Source: Erythrobacteraceae bacterium CCH12-C2 (GTDB lineage: Bacteria; Pseudomonadota; Alphaproteobacteria; Sphingomonadales; Sphingomonadaceae). From it: 64,000 bases of DNA. Below the pieces are notes generated by a model. It was not told the DNA's origin. It made no database searches and saw nothing but the letters and a program-made list of their open reading frames with translations. Positions 35,734 to 44,512 of the stretch are shown in pieces; position 1 is the stretch's first letter, and the number at the start of each line of letters is the position of its first letter. The stretch spans positions 1-64,000 of the forward strand of contig LSKF01000163.1 in the NCBI GenBank assembly GCA_001556995.1, written 5' to 3'. A program made the position numbers and the translations under genes.

Positions 35734-36332
35734 TCCGGCAGCAATAGCGGGCCGAGCACCGCCATCCAAATTCCGAGCGACGCGAGACCTCCCGCGACGA
35801 TGGCCAGCGTGGTTTTCCAGGTCGTGCGGCGCAGCATCAGCCAGATGGCCGCGACCAGCCCCGCGACTTGCAGCACAACGATCAGCGCGCCAGGCAAGCC
35901 CAGCGCCAGCGCAATATGGGCTTCGTCGGTATGTTCCGGGGTGCCGAGCGCATAGACCACCGAAATCGGCACAGCGCGAAAGAAGGCGGCGAAGGCGAGC
36001 GCTCCTCCGGCCTGCGATCGGCGCGCGACCAGCAGCCACAGGCCCGCACTGCCGAGAATGATCGTAAGCAGCGGCCCTGCCAGCGCGGCAAGCCCGACAT
36101 CGCGGATCGGGGCAAGCGCCTCTGCTGCGGCACGATCGCCTTCGCGCAGCATGATCCAGTAATCGCGCATTCCCGCAAAGCCGCCTGATGCGTAGGACAA
36201 GGTCGGATCGGGCAGGCCAAAGGCGAGATAGCTTGCGTAATGCGCGGCCTCATGCATGACGATGCACGCCGGCATGAACAGGGCAGCCCACAAGGCGGCG
36301 CGCAGTTCTTCGAGTTCTTTGGCCCAGGTCAT
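35730..36332 (-). CDS. HExxH membrane protein (M50-like) captured inside the carboxylase operon
   Basis: 200-residue membrane protein with about five hydrophobic helices. After the borrowed start MTWAKELEELRA comes a helix carrying the zinc motif HEAAH (MPACIVMHEAAHYASYLAFG), then ALAGPLLTIILG, which recalls the AGP segment of site-2 (M50) proteases, FFRAVPISVVYALG and two more helices. This suggests an intramembrane metalloprotease-like protein; a clear third zinc ligand is not seen (a TDEAH segment is a candidate), so activity is uncertain. GGGGAG precedes the ATG. The stop overlaps the carboxyltransferase ATG. Its first 12 codons copy that gene's start, in the same frame, pointing to insertion by local duplication. 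Confidence 0.75.
   Translation of the reverse strand: MTWAKELEELRAALWAALFMPACIVMHEAAHYASYLAFGLPDPTLSYASGGFAGMRDYWIMLREGDRAAAEALAPIRDVGLAALAGPLLTIILGSAGLWLLVARRSQAGGALAFAAFFRAVPISVVYALGTPEHTDEAHIALALGLPGALIVVLQVAGLVAAIWLMLRRTTWKTTLAIVAGGLASLGIWMAVLGPLLLPE
36298..36332. repeat. 35-bp direct repeat, copy B
   Basis: Copy of 35699-35733 with one mismatch; provides the first 12 codons of the membrane-protein gene. The distance between copies is 599 bp. Confidence 0.95.
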
Positions 36333-36335
36333 AAG

Positions 36336-36371
36336 CTCCCCTTCCCTTGAGGGAAGGGGCTGGGGGATGGG
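36336..36371 (+). repeat. GC-rich palindromic repeat, unit 1
   Basis: A CCCTTCCC-TTGA-GGGAAGGG type stem followed by a G-rich tail (CTGGGGGATGGG). Similar units lie at 36395-36430 (inverted) and 50611-50645, so this is a small interspersed repeat family. Confidence 0.6.
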
Positions 36372-36394
36372 TGCTCGGCCGTCGATGGGGCGGA

Positions 36395-36430
36395 CCCCCC
36401 ACCCCCGGCCCCTCCCCAAGGGGAGGGGAG
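36395..36430 (-). repeat. GC-rich palindromic repeat, unit 2 (inverted)
   Basis: The reverse orientation of the same design: CCTCCCC-AAGGGGAGGGG stem with a CCCCCCACCCCC tail. Together the two units fill the 100 bases between the biotin carboxylase stop and the inserted gene. Confidence 0.6.
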
Positions 36431-36432
36431 AA

Positions 36433-38379
36433 TCATGCGCCGTCCCCAGCCGCAGGCACCACGCGGCACAACACCGCCTCGACCTGCACCTGCCCGCCCG
36501 CGCTGACCGCTAGCCCCTCGACCACCCCGTCGAAGGGCGCAGTGAGGGCGTGTTCCATCTTCATCGCCTCAAGCACCATGAGCCGCTGCCCGGCGGTAAC
36601 GGCCTGACCCTCACTGACATCGACTGCGATGACCTTGCCCGGCATCGGCGCAATGATCGCTCCATCGGCGGCGGAGGCTTGGCCGGTGCCGTCGTGGCGC
36701 TCCCGCAAAATCCGGTAGGTCGTGCCGAGTTCGACCGCGAAAATTTGTTCGCCCGCTTCGCTGTAGATACTGCGTTGCTGCTGGTCGTAGCCGGGTTCCG
36801 GCATGAAGCGTGCGACGCTGGCATGCCCGTTGACCGAGAGTCGAACTTCGGGCTGGGCCGGAGCATTGAGGCGGAAGCCGGACAAGGCTGTCTTGGGCGA
36901 CGTCAGTCGAGAGGCGGCCGTATCCAGCAGCCATTGCGGCGGGTCATATGCCGCGAACGCCAGATCATCCTCGTGCGAGGCGATAAAGCCCGTGTCGAGC
37001 CGTGCGCGGCAAAAGTCCGGGTGCACCAGCAAGGAGTGCAGGAAGCTGGCGTTGGTCTTGACCGGCCAAACGCCGCTGCCGCCACACACCTTGGCGAGGT
37101 CAATGATCGCTTCCTGACGGTTCTCGGCGTGGCAGATGAGCTTGGCAATCATGGGGTCGTAGAACGGGCTGATGGAATCGCCCTCCTCGACGCCGGTTTC
37201 GATCCGCACCGACTGTGCGAAATCGAGTTCGCGCTCTGCGCCGCTTGGGACTGCTGGCCAGCGGGTTGGTCGTGCCGCCTTCGGGAGATCGAAGTATTCC
37301 AACCGCCCCGTGCTCGGCAGAAACCCCGTCGCCGGATCCTCCGCATAGAGCCGCGCCTCAATCGCGTGGCCATTGATGCTGAGCTCCTCCTGCCGCTTGG
37401 GCAACGGCTCGCCGCTCGCCACGCGCAACTGCCACTCCACCAGATCGACTCCGGTGATCTCCTCGGTGACGGGGTGTTCGACCTGAAGCCGGGTGTTCAT
37501 CTCCATGAAGAAGATGCGGTCGGCGCGCAGGCCTTCGCTGGCGTCGGCGATGAATTCGATCGTGCCCGCGCCCTCGTAATCGACTGCCTTGGCCGCGCGC
37601 ACGGCGGCGGCGCAGATCGCCTCGCGGGTGGCTTCGTCCATGCCGGGGGCGGGGGCTTCCTCGATCACCTTCTGGTGGCGGCGCTGGAGCGAGCAGTCGC
37701 GCTCGAACAGGTGGACGACGTTGCCGTGGGCGTCGCCGAACACCTGCACCTCGATATGGCGGGGCGAGGTGATCCACTTCTCCAGCAGCACTTCATCATT
37801 GCCGAAGCTGGCCTTGGCCTCGCGGCGGCAGGACTCCAGCGACGCGGCGAAATCAGCGGGCGCATCGACCTTGCGCATCCCCTTGCCGCCGCCCCCTGCG
37901 ACGGCCTTGATGAGGACGGGGTAGCCGATCGCCTCGGCCTCCGCCGTCAGCCGCTCGACCGACTGGTCCGACCCGTCATAGCCCGGAGTCACTGGCACGC
38001 CCGCGGAGCGCATCAGCTGCTTTGCTGCGTCCTTCAGACCCATCGCGCGGATGCTGGCGGGCTTGGGGCCGACCCAGATCAGCCCCGCGTCGAGCACGGC
38101 CTGCGCGAAATCGGCGTTCTCCGAGAGGAAGCCGTAGCCCGGATGGATCGCATCGGCGCCGGTTTGCTGCGCGGCAGCGATGATCTTCGCGCCGACGAGA
38201 TAGCTCTCGGCAGCGGGCGAGGGGCCGATATGCACCGCCTCGTCGGCGGAGCGCACATGCGGCGCCTTGGCATCGGCATCGGAATAGACCGCGACCGTCG
38301 CGATCCCCATCGCGCGCGCTGTGCGCATGATCCGGCAGGCGATCTCGCCGCGATTGGCGATCAGGAGTTTGGTGATCAT
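36433..38379 (-). CDS. Acyl-CoA carboxylase biotin carboxylase/BCCP (alpha) subunit
   Basis: 648-residue fusion of biotin carboxylase and biotin carrier domains. Start MITKLLIANRGEIACRI; ATP-grasp loop KAVAGGGGKGM; bicarbonate/catalytic region MEMNTRLQVEHPVTEEITGVD; a middle linker domain; C-terminal biotinyl domain with Lys607 in LEAMKMEH. Carboxylates biotin, then passes CO2 to the acyl-CoA on the beta subunit. Layout equals methylcrotonyl- or propionyl-CoA carboxylase alpha chains; no leucine-degradation genes are adjacent, so the substrate is open. ATG at 38379 overlaps the stop of the preceding gene (ATGA). Confidence 0.9.
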   Translation of the reverse strand: MITKLLIANRGEIACRIMRTARAMGIATVAVYSDADAKAPHVRSADEAVHIGPSPAAESYLVGAKIIAAAQQTGADAIHPGYGFLSENADFAQAVLDAGLIWVGPKPASIRAMGLKDAAKQLMRSAGVPVTPGYDGSDQSVERLTAEAEAIGYPVLIKAVAGGGGKGMRKVDAPADFAASLESCRREAKASFGNDEVLLEKWITSPRHIEVQVFGDAHGNVVHLFERDCSLQRRHQKVIEEAPAPGMDEATREAICAAAVRAAKAVDYEGAGTIEFIADASEGLRADRIFFMEMNTRLQVEHPVTEEITGVDLVEWQLRVASGEPLPKRQEELSINGHAIEARLYAEDPATGFLPSTGRLEYFDLPKAARPTRWPAVPSGAERELDFAQSVRIETGVEEGDSISPFYDPMIAKLICHAENRQEAIIDLAKVCGGSGVWPVKTNASFLHSLLVHPDFCRARLDTGFIASHEDDLAFAAYDPPQWLLDTAASRLTSPKTALSGFRLNAPAQPEVRLSVNGHASVARFMPEPGYDQQQRSIYSEAGEQIFAVELGTTYRILRERHDGTGQASAADGAIIAPMPGKVIAVDVSEGQAVTAGQRLMVLEAMKMEHALTAPFDGVVEGLAVSAGGQVQVEAVLCRVVPAAGDGA

Positions 38380-38861
38380 GGCGCGGGGGCCTCGGGTGCG
38401 CCGATGGCGGCGCATTGGTCAGGCGGCACCATCGAAAAGCTGGTATTGGCGACTTTCCACGCGCCGTCTCGCTTGACGAGGCTCATCGAATTCACCCCGC
38501 AATGGCTGGTCTTGCCGCCGGCGATGAAGCGATAGGGGCCCCACACTTGCGCCATGTCGCCCTCGACCAGCACGGTCTGGTAGATCATCTGCTCGTCGAG
38601 ACCGTTCGGGGATTTGAGCCAGTTCTCGAGGTGCTTCGCCACTGGCACGAAGAGGATCTTCGGCGCGGCTGGGTCCATGCGGTTGTGGATGGTGATCAGG
38701 CCCTGCGGGTCCATCGTCTGCGCCAACGCGGTCTTGTCGTCGCTGCGCAGCGCGTCGAAAAAGGCATCGACGCCGGCGATGACGTCGGCGTGTTCGGACG
38801 AGGGTTCGGCGGCGAGCGACGCGGCGGCGAAGAGCGCGGCGGTGGCGAGAAGGGCTTTCAT
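38376..38861 (-). CDS. Exported SnoaL/NTF2-like protein (DUF4440 type)
   Basis: 161-residue small protein with signal peptide MKALLATAALFAAASLAAEP and an NTF2-like fold: helix VIAGVDAFFDALRSDDKTALAQTM, then strands LITIHNRM, WGPYRFIAGG and WKVANTSFSMV. Family members are small-molecule binders, isomerases or enzyme-like accessory proteins; no catalytic residues can be assigned. ATG at 38861 begins the signal peptide; the frame continues upstream into the REP element. It is the first gene of the carboxylase operon and overlaps the next gene by ATGA, yet it seems exported while the carboxylase is cytoplasmic, so a shared function is not obvious. Confidence 0.7.
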   Translation of the reverse strand: MKALLATAALFAAASLAAEPSSEHADVIAGVDAFFDALRSDDKTALAQTMDPQGLITIHNRMDPAAPKILFVPVAKHLENWLKSPNGLDEQMIYQTVLVEGDMAQVWGPYRFIAGGKTSHCGVNSMSLVKRDGAWKVANTSFSMVPPDQCAAIGAPEAPAP

Positions 38862-38897
38862 GGGCCTTTGGTTAGCCCGCCTTCGACCAAAAGAAAA

Positions 38898-38993
38898 CCG
38901 TTCGCCCTGAGCTTGTCGAAGGGCTGCCCTACCTCTTTGGTTAGGTGCCTCAGGCAAGAAGTGCAGTGCTTCGACAAGCTCAGCACGAACGGG
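38898..38993. repeat. REP doublet 1
   Basis: Two inverted arms, CGTTCGCCCTGAGCTTGTCG (from 38899) and the facing GCTTCGACAAGCTCAGCACG (from 38968), between crtB and the SnoaL-like gene. The same pair of arms appears at 62857-62949. This is the common REP-type extragenic palindrome of sphingomonads. Confidence 0.85.
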
Positions 38994-39001
38994 TTTGGGG
39001 T

Positions 39002-39955
39002 TCACCCCCTAGGCCGATAATCCGTGATGCCCCAGTCGATCCCGCCCTTGGGCATCTTCTCGCGGTTGATCACTGCCGAGAGGAACGCGCGCACGCCGTA
39101 GAGCGCCTTCTCGCTGCGCGGGACATAGGTGCGGCTGTTCCACGCTTCGGGCCCGCGCGCGCGGACCTTCCGCCCGATTGCGCCGTAGATGCGTGCGGCA
39201 GAAAGCACTGCCCAGCGGCTGCGGAACGGGAGCTTCGCCGCGCCCACGCGCGCCGCCGCCTCGTGCTTTTCGACCAGCGCCACCAGCCGCGCCGCCATCT
39301 CAGCGAGTTCCTTACGGTGGTGCGGCTTGGTGTGCTGGCCGGGCTCGATATCCTGCTCGACCAGCCAGATTTCGGGAAGGTAACAGCGCCCCGCCGCATC
39401 ATCTTCGACAATATCACGCGCGATGTTGGAGAGCTGGAAGGCGAGGCCCAAGTCATTCGCGCGGTCGAGCGTCTCCTGATCCTTAGGGTCCACACCCATC
39501 ACCACAGCCATCATCACGCCCACCGCGCCCGCCACGTGGTAGCAATAGCGCAGCATGTCGGCCTCGGTGCGCGGGCGCCAGTCCTCGGCGTCCAATTGGA
39601 ACCCGGCGATCACGTCCTCGGCCATTTGCGGGGAGAGGCCGACTTCGGCAGCGACCACGCCGAGCGCGTCGAAGGCCGGATCGCCCGTCGGCTTGCCTTC
39701 AAAGGCGAGCGCGGTCAGGCGGCGGATGCGGGCGAGGCGTTCGGCGAGATCGGATTGATCGCCAAGCTCACCGCCCATCTCCTGATTGTCGGCAATGTCG
39801 TCCGCGCGGCGGCACCAGGCGTAGAGCAGCCACGCCCGTTCACGCGTGGTTCGGTCGAACAGGCGCGCGGCCGCCGAGAAACTCTGCGAGCCGCGCTTGA
39901 TCGACAGCCGCGCGTGTTCAACCAGCGCGGCGCGGGTGGCAGGATCGACCGCCAT
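39002..39955 (-). CDS. crtB: Phytoene synthase
   Basis: Condenses two geranylgeranyl diphosphates to phytoene, first committed step of carotenoid synthesis; peripheral inner-membrane enzyme. 317 residues. The two aspartate-rich diphosphate-Mg motifs are present: RRADDIADNQ at about 47-56 and NIARDIVEDD at about 175-184, plus YCYHVAGAVGVMM. Last gene of the operon crtY-crtI-LOG-crtB, 9 bases after the LOG stop. Length is normal for bacterial CrtB. Confidence 0.93.
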   Translation of the reverse strand: MAVDPATRAALVEHARLSIKRGSQSFSAAARLFDRTTRERAWLLYAWCRRADDIADNQEMGGELGDQSDLAERLARIRRLTALAFEGKPTGDPAFDALGVVAAEVGLSPQMAEDVIAGFQLDAEDWRPRTEADMLRYCYHVAGAVGVMMAVVMGVDPKDQETLDRANDLGLAFQLSNIARDIVEDDAAGRCYLPEIWLVEQDIEPGQHTKPHHRKELAEMAARLVALVEKHEAAARVGAAKLPFRSRWAVLSAARIYGAIGRKVRARGPEAWNSRTYVPRSEKALYGVRAFLSAVINREKMPKGGIDWGITDYRPRG

Positions 39956-39964
39956 CGTGCGAGC

Positions 39965-40546
39965 CTACAGCTCCTCGGCCTTCATGCGGAAGATCGGGGT
40001 GTGGGGTTGGTAGGCCGCCATCTTGGCGAGCAATTCGGGGCATGTGTCGGCTGCGATAAGGATATTCTGGTGCGCGGGCCGGACAAAGCCGACTTCGGCC
40101 ATCTTGGCGTTGAAGGCGAGCAAGTGATCGTAGAAGCCGAAAGCGTTGAGGAGGCCCACGGGTTTCGAGTGATAGCCCAGCTGCGACCAGCTCATGGCCT
40201 CCCACAGCTCGTCCATCGTGCCGACCCCGCCGGGGATGGTGACGAAGCCATCGGACAGGTCGGTAAAGCGCTGCTTGCGCTCGTGCATTCCGCTGACCGT
40301 GACGAGTTCGTCGCAATCATGGTTGGCAACCTCCGCCTTGACCAGCGCTTCGGGGATGATGCCGGTGACATGGCCGCCCGCTTCCTTCGCGCCCTTGGCG
40401 ACCGCGCCCATCAGCCCGAGCTTGCCCCCGCCATAGACGAGCCCGATGCCGCGCGCGGCCAATTCCGCGCCGACATCATAGGCCAGCTGGACATAGCGCG
40501 AATCCTCGGGCGAGGCCGAGCCGCAATAGACCGCGAGACGTTTCAC
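39965..40546 (-). CDS. LOG-family phosphoribohydrolase
   Basis: 193-residue Rossmann-fold protein of the TIGR00730/LOG family: GxGG-like start VYCGSASPEDS, VYGGGKLGLMGAVA, and the diagnostic PGGVGTMDELWEA with catalytic glutamate. Characterised members hydrolyse cytokinin riboside 5'-monophosphate or AMP-type nucleotides to base and ribose 5-phosphate. Start is GTG at 40546, overlapping the crtI stop as GTGA. Its place between crtI and crtB is unexpected and suggests co-expression with carotenoid synthesis rather than a direct role in it. Confidence 0.88.
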   Translation of the reverse strand: MKRLAVYCGSASPEDSRYVQLAYDVGAELAARGIGLVYGGGKLGLMGAVAKGAKEAGGHVTGIIPEALVKAEVANHDCDELVTVSGMHERKQRFTDLSDGFVTIPGGVGTMDELWEAMSWSQLGYHSKPVGLLNAFGFYDHLLAFNAKMAEVGFVRPAHQNILIAADTCPELLAKMAAYQPHTPIFRMKAEEL

Positions 40547-42105
40547 GCAGGAACCTTCGCCAGATCCTCCAGCATCAGCCCGGCGGTCGCCTTGGCGCTG
40601 CCGACCACGCCAGGAATGCCTGCGCCGGGGTGCGTGCCCGCGCCGACGAGGTAGTAATTGTCGATCACGTCATCGCGGTTGTGGCCGCGCAGATAGGCGC
40701 TCTGCCACAGCACCGGCTCAAGGCTGAAGGCGCTACCCATGTGGGCCGAAAGGTCCTGCTTGAAGTCCTTGGGCGCATAGCTGAACTTGGTAACGATCCG
40801 CTCATGGATGTCGGGGATCAAGCGGCGCCCCAGCTCGTCGAGGATCATCTTTTCCAGCTTCGGGCCGACCTCGTCCCAGTCGATCGGCATCTTGCCCATG
40901 TGGGCGACCGGCACCAGCGCGTAGAAGGTGCTCTTGCCTTCGGGCGCCATGCTCGGATCGGTCACGGTCGGGTGGTGGAGATAGATCGCGAAATCCTCGG
41001 GCACCACGCCGTTCTTGTAGATGTCGTCGAGCAGGCCCTTATAGCGCTTGGCGAACAGGATCATGTGGTGCGGGATGCCGGGCCAGGTGCCCTCCAGCCC
41101 GAAATGGACCACGAAGAGCGACGGCGAGAAGCTCTTACGATTGAGCGACTTGGCCATCTGCTTGCCGCGTTCGCTGTTCGACAGCAGGTCCTTGTAGGAA
41201 TGCATGATGTCGCCGTTGGAGGCGACCGCATCGAAGCGCTGGCGGAAGCCGCTCTTGGTCTCGACTTCGGTGGCCTTGGTGCCCAGCGTGTGCACCTGCA
41301 CCACCGGATCGCCGACACGCATCGTGCCGCCCAGCCGCTCGAAATGGCGCACCATCCCGGCGATCAGCCGGTTGGTGCCGCCGCGCGCCCACCACACGCC
41401 GCCGTCCTTTTCCAGCTTGTGGATCAGGGCGTAGATCGACGAGGTGCTCATCGGATTGCCGCCCACCAGCAGCGAATGGAAGCTGAAGGCTTCGCGCAGC
41501 TTGGGGTGCTCGATGTAGCTCGACACCATCGAATAGACCGAGCGCCAGGCCTGCTCCTTGATCAGCGCGGGCGCGGCCTTCAGCATAGTCTTGAAATCGA
41601 GGAACGGCTTGGTGCCGAGCTTCAGATAGCCCTCGTTATAGACCCGCTCGGAATACTCGAGGAACCGGGCGTACCCCGCGACGTCCGCCGGATTGAGCTT
41701 GGCGATTTCCGCGTTCAGCTGCTCCTCGTCGTTCGAATATTCGAAGTTGGTGCCGTCGGGCCAGTTGAGGCGATAGAAGGGCATGACCTTCATCAGCTCG
41801 ACATCTTCGGCGATGTCGTGGCCGGTCAGCTCCCACAATTCCTTGAGGCACGGCGGATCGGTGATCACGGTCGGGCCGCCATCGAAGGTGAAGCCGTCGC
41901 GCTCCCAGAAATAGGCGCGGCCGCCGGGCTTGTCGCGGGCTTCGATCACGGTGGTGCTGATCCCGGCCGATTGCAGCCGCAGCGCCAGCGCCATGCCGCC
42001 AAATCCTGAGCCGATAACGCAGGCGGTCTTGCCGGCATAGCGTTCGGCTGAGGCGGGGTTGATGCCCTTCGCGCTGGGAATCTTGATTTTCACATCGGCG
42101 TTCAT
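40543..42105 (-). CDS. crtI: Phytoene desaturase (lycopene-forming)
   Basis: FAD-dependent desaturase converting phytoene to lycopene, membrane-associated, 520 residues. N-terminal dinucleotide fold VIGSGFGGMALALRLQSAG, then EARDKPGGRAYFWERDGFTFDGGPT; C-terminal CrtI signature YYLVGAGTHPGAGIPGVVGS. ATG at 42105 overlaps the crtY stop as ATGA; the extra upstream open frame lies inside crtY. The operon suggests lycopene made here is cyclised by CrtY, giving beta-carotene and, with genes elsewhere, oxygenated carotenoids. Confidence 0.94.
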   Translation of the reverse strand: MNADVKIKIPSAKGINPASAERYAGKTACVIGSGFGGMALALRLQSAGISTTVIEARDKPGGRAYFWERDGFTFDGGPTVITDPPCLKELWELTGHDIAEDVELMKVMPFYRLNWPDGTNFEYSNDEEQLNAEIAKLNPADVAGYARFLEYSERVYNEGYLKLGTKPFLDFKTMLKAAPALIKEQAWRSVYSMVSSYIEHPKLREAFSFHSLLVGGNPMSTSSIYALIHKLEKDGGVWWARGGTNRLIAGMVRHFERLGGTMRVGDPVVQVHTLGTKATEVETKSGFRQRFDAVASNGDIMHSYKDLLSNSERGKQMAKSLNRKSFSPSLFVVHFGLEGTWPGIPHHMILFAKRYKGLLDDIYKNGVVPEDFAIYLHHPTVTDPSMAPEGKSTFYALVPVAHMGKMPIDWDEVGPKLEKMILDELGRRLIPDIHERIVTKFSYAPKDFKQDLSAHMGSAFSLEPVLWQSAYLRGHNRDDVIDNYYLVGAGTHPGAGIPGVVGSAKATAGLMLEDLAKVPA

Positions 42106-43364
42106 GCCGGGGTCTCCATGTTGAGAGGCTTGATGTCGAGGGGTTTGCCCGAGGAAAACAGTGCGCGGATGGCGCGTGGGATAGCTACGGGCGGCTTGCC
42201 CGTGAGGATGCGCAAACGGTCCGGCCAAGTCGAGCGGCCCGCGTAAAAGCGTTCGACCAGCGCGCCGCGCAGGGCGTAGAAATGCTCGAACACCACCACG
42301 CGCTTGTCGGGATCGGCAGCCTCGAAAAGCATCCGGCTGAGCATCCGGTAATAGCCAGTCGCGCGCCAGTGGCGTTTCGCGCGGGCCGCGCAGAAGGCGG
42401 CGAGCTCTTCGCCCGTCAGCGCCGGGCGGGAAGCGATCAGCCCGGCAATCGCCAGCGCATTGTCGACCGCAAAGGGCAGGGTGTAGCTGGTTAGCGGATG
42501 CGAAAAGCCCCCGCGCGCGCCCGCAATCGCCACGCCCGGGATGGCGATTTCGGCCAGCGCGGCATTGACGTCGCCCCCTGAGATGACCGGCAGGATGCCC
42601 GCTTCCTGATCGACCACGTCGCCCTTCCAGCCCTTGCTGTGGGCATAGGCGGCGATGCGGCCTTTGAGCACCTCAGCGTCCATCTTGGGCTGATCGGCGT
42701 AGTAGGTGTCCTCGATGAAGACGTCGGTGGGCGACAGTGGCAGCACATAGACGAAGCGATAGGCTGCGCCATTGCCATGCGGAGCGAGCTGATCGACGCT
42801 CGCATCCATGATCACCGGGCGGGTGAGGCCGTGAGGTGTCTTGCAGCGGACTTGCTGGCCGAGGAACACCTGCCACCCGCCGCTGAGCGCGGCGGAGGAG
42901 CGGAACGGGCGGCAATCGATCACGCGCTTGGCGGCGAGCCGCGTGCCATCGGAAAGCGTCACGCCGCCTGCATGAAGGCTCGCCGCCTTGGTCCCCAGCA
43001 TGACGCGATCGTCGGGCAGTTCGGCGATCAGCTTGGCGTGGAATTCGGCGCTGGCGAGCGAACGGTAGGATGTCGGCAGGGTGCGGCTGAGGCCGGGGAA
43101 GGTGATGTCGTAGCCTTCATCCCAGCCATTGAGCGCAAAGCCTGCCATCAGCGCCTGAGCCTGCGGGCGCAGGTCGGTTTCGAACCAGCTCCAGCGATGG
43201 TGCCCGCCAAAGGTGCGTCCAGCCTCGATCACCACGAACCGGCATCCCGGCGCGTGGCGATGCAGCGCCAGCGCAATCAGCCCGCCCGCAAGCCCACCGC
43301 CAACGATGATGACATCGAGGGGCCGGACGCCTGCGCGGTCGTGAATATAGGGTGAATCGGACAT
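42102..43364 (-). CDS. crtY: Lycopene beta-cyclase (CrtY type)
   Basis: Flavin-dependent cyclase converting lycopene to beta-carotene, 420 residues. N-terminal FAD motif DVIIVGGGLAGGLIALAL, then HHRWSWFETD (conserved in CrtY), FIEDTYYAD and the C-terminal GARGGFSHPLTSYTLPFAVD. The ATG at 43364 is the first sensible start; the frame is open for hundreds of codons upstream but opposite the mipA gene. First gene of the carotenoid operon; the 129-base spacer to mipA must hold its promoter. Confidence 0.93.
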   Translation of the reverse strand: MSDSPYIHDRAGVRPLDVIIVGGGLAGGLIALALHRHAPGCRFVVIEAGRTFGGHHRWSWFETDLRPQAQALMAGFALNGWDEGYDITFPGLSRTLPTSYRSLASAEFHAKLIAELPDDRVMLGTKAASLHAGGVTLSDGTRLAAKRVIDCRPFRSSAALSGGWQVFLGQQVRCKTPHGLTRPVIMDASVDQLAPHGNGAAYRFVYVLPLSPTDVFIEDTYYADQPKMDAEVLKGRIAAYAHSKGWKGDVVDQEAGILPVISGGDVNAALAEIAIPGVAIAGARGGFSHPLTSYTLPFAVDNALAIAGLIASRPALTGEELAAFCAARAKRHWRATGYYRMLSRMLFEAADPDKRVVVFEHFYALRGALVERFYAGRSTWPDRLRILTGKPPVAIPRAIRALFSSGKPLDIKPLNMETPA

Positions 43365-43402
43365 CTGATCATGCCCTAGGCGAGGCGGGGCCGAACGGCA
43401 AT

Positions 43403-43430
43403 CTTCGCAAGCGCGAAGAATGTTGCAACA
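43403..43430. promoter_or_regulatory. Adjacent palindromes between crtY and the MipA-type gene
   Basis: CTTCGCAAGCGCGAAG (43403-43418, 6-bp arms) followed two bases later by TGTTGCAACA (43421-43430, perfect palindrome). Their position in the divergent spacer suggests a regulator site, but no regulator can be named. Confidence 0.35.
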
Positions 43431-43493
43431 TATCGCGGAAACAATATGAGGCGCCCGCGTTGCCCCGCTTGAACCGACGCCAAGGATCGCGCC

Positions 43494-44417
43494 ATGACCA
43501 TTCGCTTTGCCGCCTCTGCCCTCGCACTGGCTGCCTTTTTCGCCGCCCCCGCCACCGCCAGCGATGATGCCGAGGGTGAGGGCGAGGACGCCGTCTCCGT
43601 TCAGACCCAGCCTTCCGCCGCGCCCCCGCCGTTTGCGATGACAAAGCCGGTGTTCGATGAAACCTGGGCCACCATCGGTCTCGGCGCAGGGCTGGTGCCG
43701 AGCTATGCCGGGTCGGATGATTACATTGCCTTTCCGCTGCCGCTGATCGTGGGCCGCGTGGGCGGGGTGGGGATCAGCCCCAATGGGCCGGGTTTCGTGC
43801 TCGATCTCAACCCGGGCAAGCCCGGCCTTGCCCCACAAAAGGGCGCGCGCATCGCTTTCGGCCCGGCGTTCCGGTTCCGCAATGATCGCAACAACCGCAT
43901 CTCCGACGACGTCGTGGCCCGCGCGGGCGAGCTTGATGCGGCGCTCGAGGTGGGCGGCAATGTCTCGGTTGCCTGGCGCGGGGTCGCTCGCCCGCTCGAT
44001 CAACTCAGCATTGGCGTGCAGGCGCGCTGGGACGTGCTGGGGGCGCATGAGGGCATGGTGATCGAACCGCAGATCAATTACCGCGCCCCGCTTGGCAGCG
44101 GTTTTTCGTTGCAGGCGCAGGCGAGCGCGGAGTTCATCGACGACAATTTCGCCGACTACTACTTCACGGTGTCCCCGGCGCAAGCGCTGGCGAGCGGCCT
44201 GCCGCAGTTCCGCGCCGATGGCGGGCTGAACCGCATCGGCACGACCGCGATCCTCGCCTATGATCTCGACCGTAATCTCCTTAACGGCGGATGGAGCCTG
44301 ACCGCGATCGGCGGCTATTCTCGCCTGCTCGGCGATGCGGCCGACACGCCCTACACGGCGCTGCGCGGTGACCCCAACCAGTTCATCACCGGGCTGGGGG
44401 CCGCCTATACCTTCTGA
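43494..44417 (+). CDS. MipA/OmpV family outer-membrane protein
   Basis: 307-residue outer-membrane beta-barrel. Signal peptide MTIRFAASALALAAFFAAPA, an acidic/proline linker, then the family start TIGLGAGLVPSYAGSDDY and PLPLIVGR, and a terminal strand ending FITGLGAAYTF. MipA was described as a scaffold between murein synthase and hydrolase; OmpV as an adhesin or porin; the function of this branch is unknown. Divergent from crtY; single gene. Confidence 0.88.
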   Translation: MTIRFAASALALAAFFAAPATASDDAEGEGEDAVSVQTQPSAAPPPFAMTKPVFDETWATIGLGAGLVPSYAGSDDYIAFPLPLIVGRVGGVGISPNGPGFVLDLNPGKPGLAPQKGARIAFGPAFRFRNDRNNRISDDVVARAGELDAALEVGGNVSVAWRGVARPLDQLSIGVQARWDVLGAHEGMVIEPQINYRAPLGSGFSLQAQASAEFIDDNFADYYFTVSPAQALASGLPQFRADGGLNRIGTTAILAYDLDRNLLNGGWSLTAIGGYSRLLGDAADTPYTALRGDPNQFITGLGAAYTF

Positions 44418-44512
44418 TCCGGTTCTGATCCGGCGCCTCTGATGCTCTTGCCTTGATCGCTCCGGCGCGCCATCAGGTGTGCGGGGCCGATCGAGGCGAG
44501 GGAGACACGATC

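Noticed and set aside
43421..43450. PpsR/CrtJ site (TGT-N12-ACA) in front of crtY
   Set aside because: TGT and ACA occur, but with 17 bases between the outer pair; no exact TGT-N12-ACA was found in the spacer.
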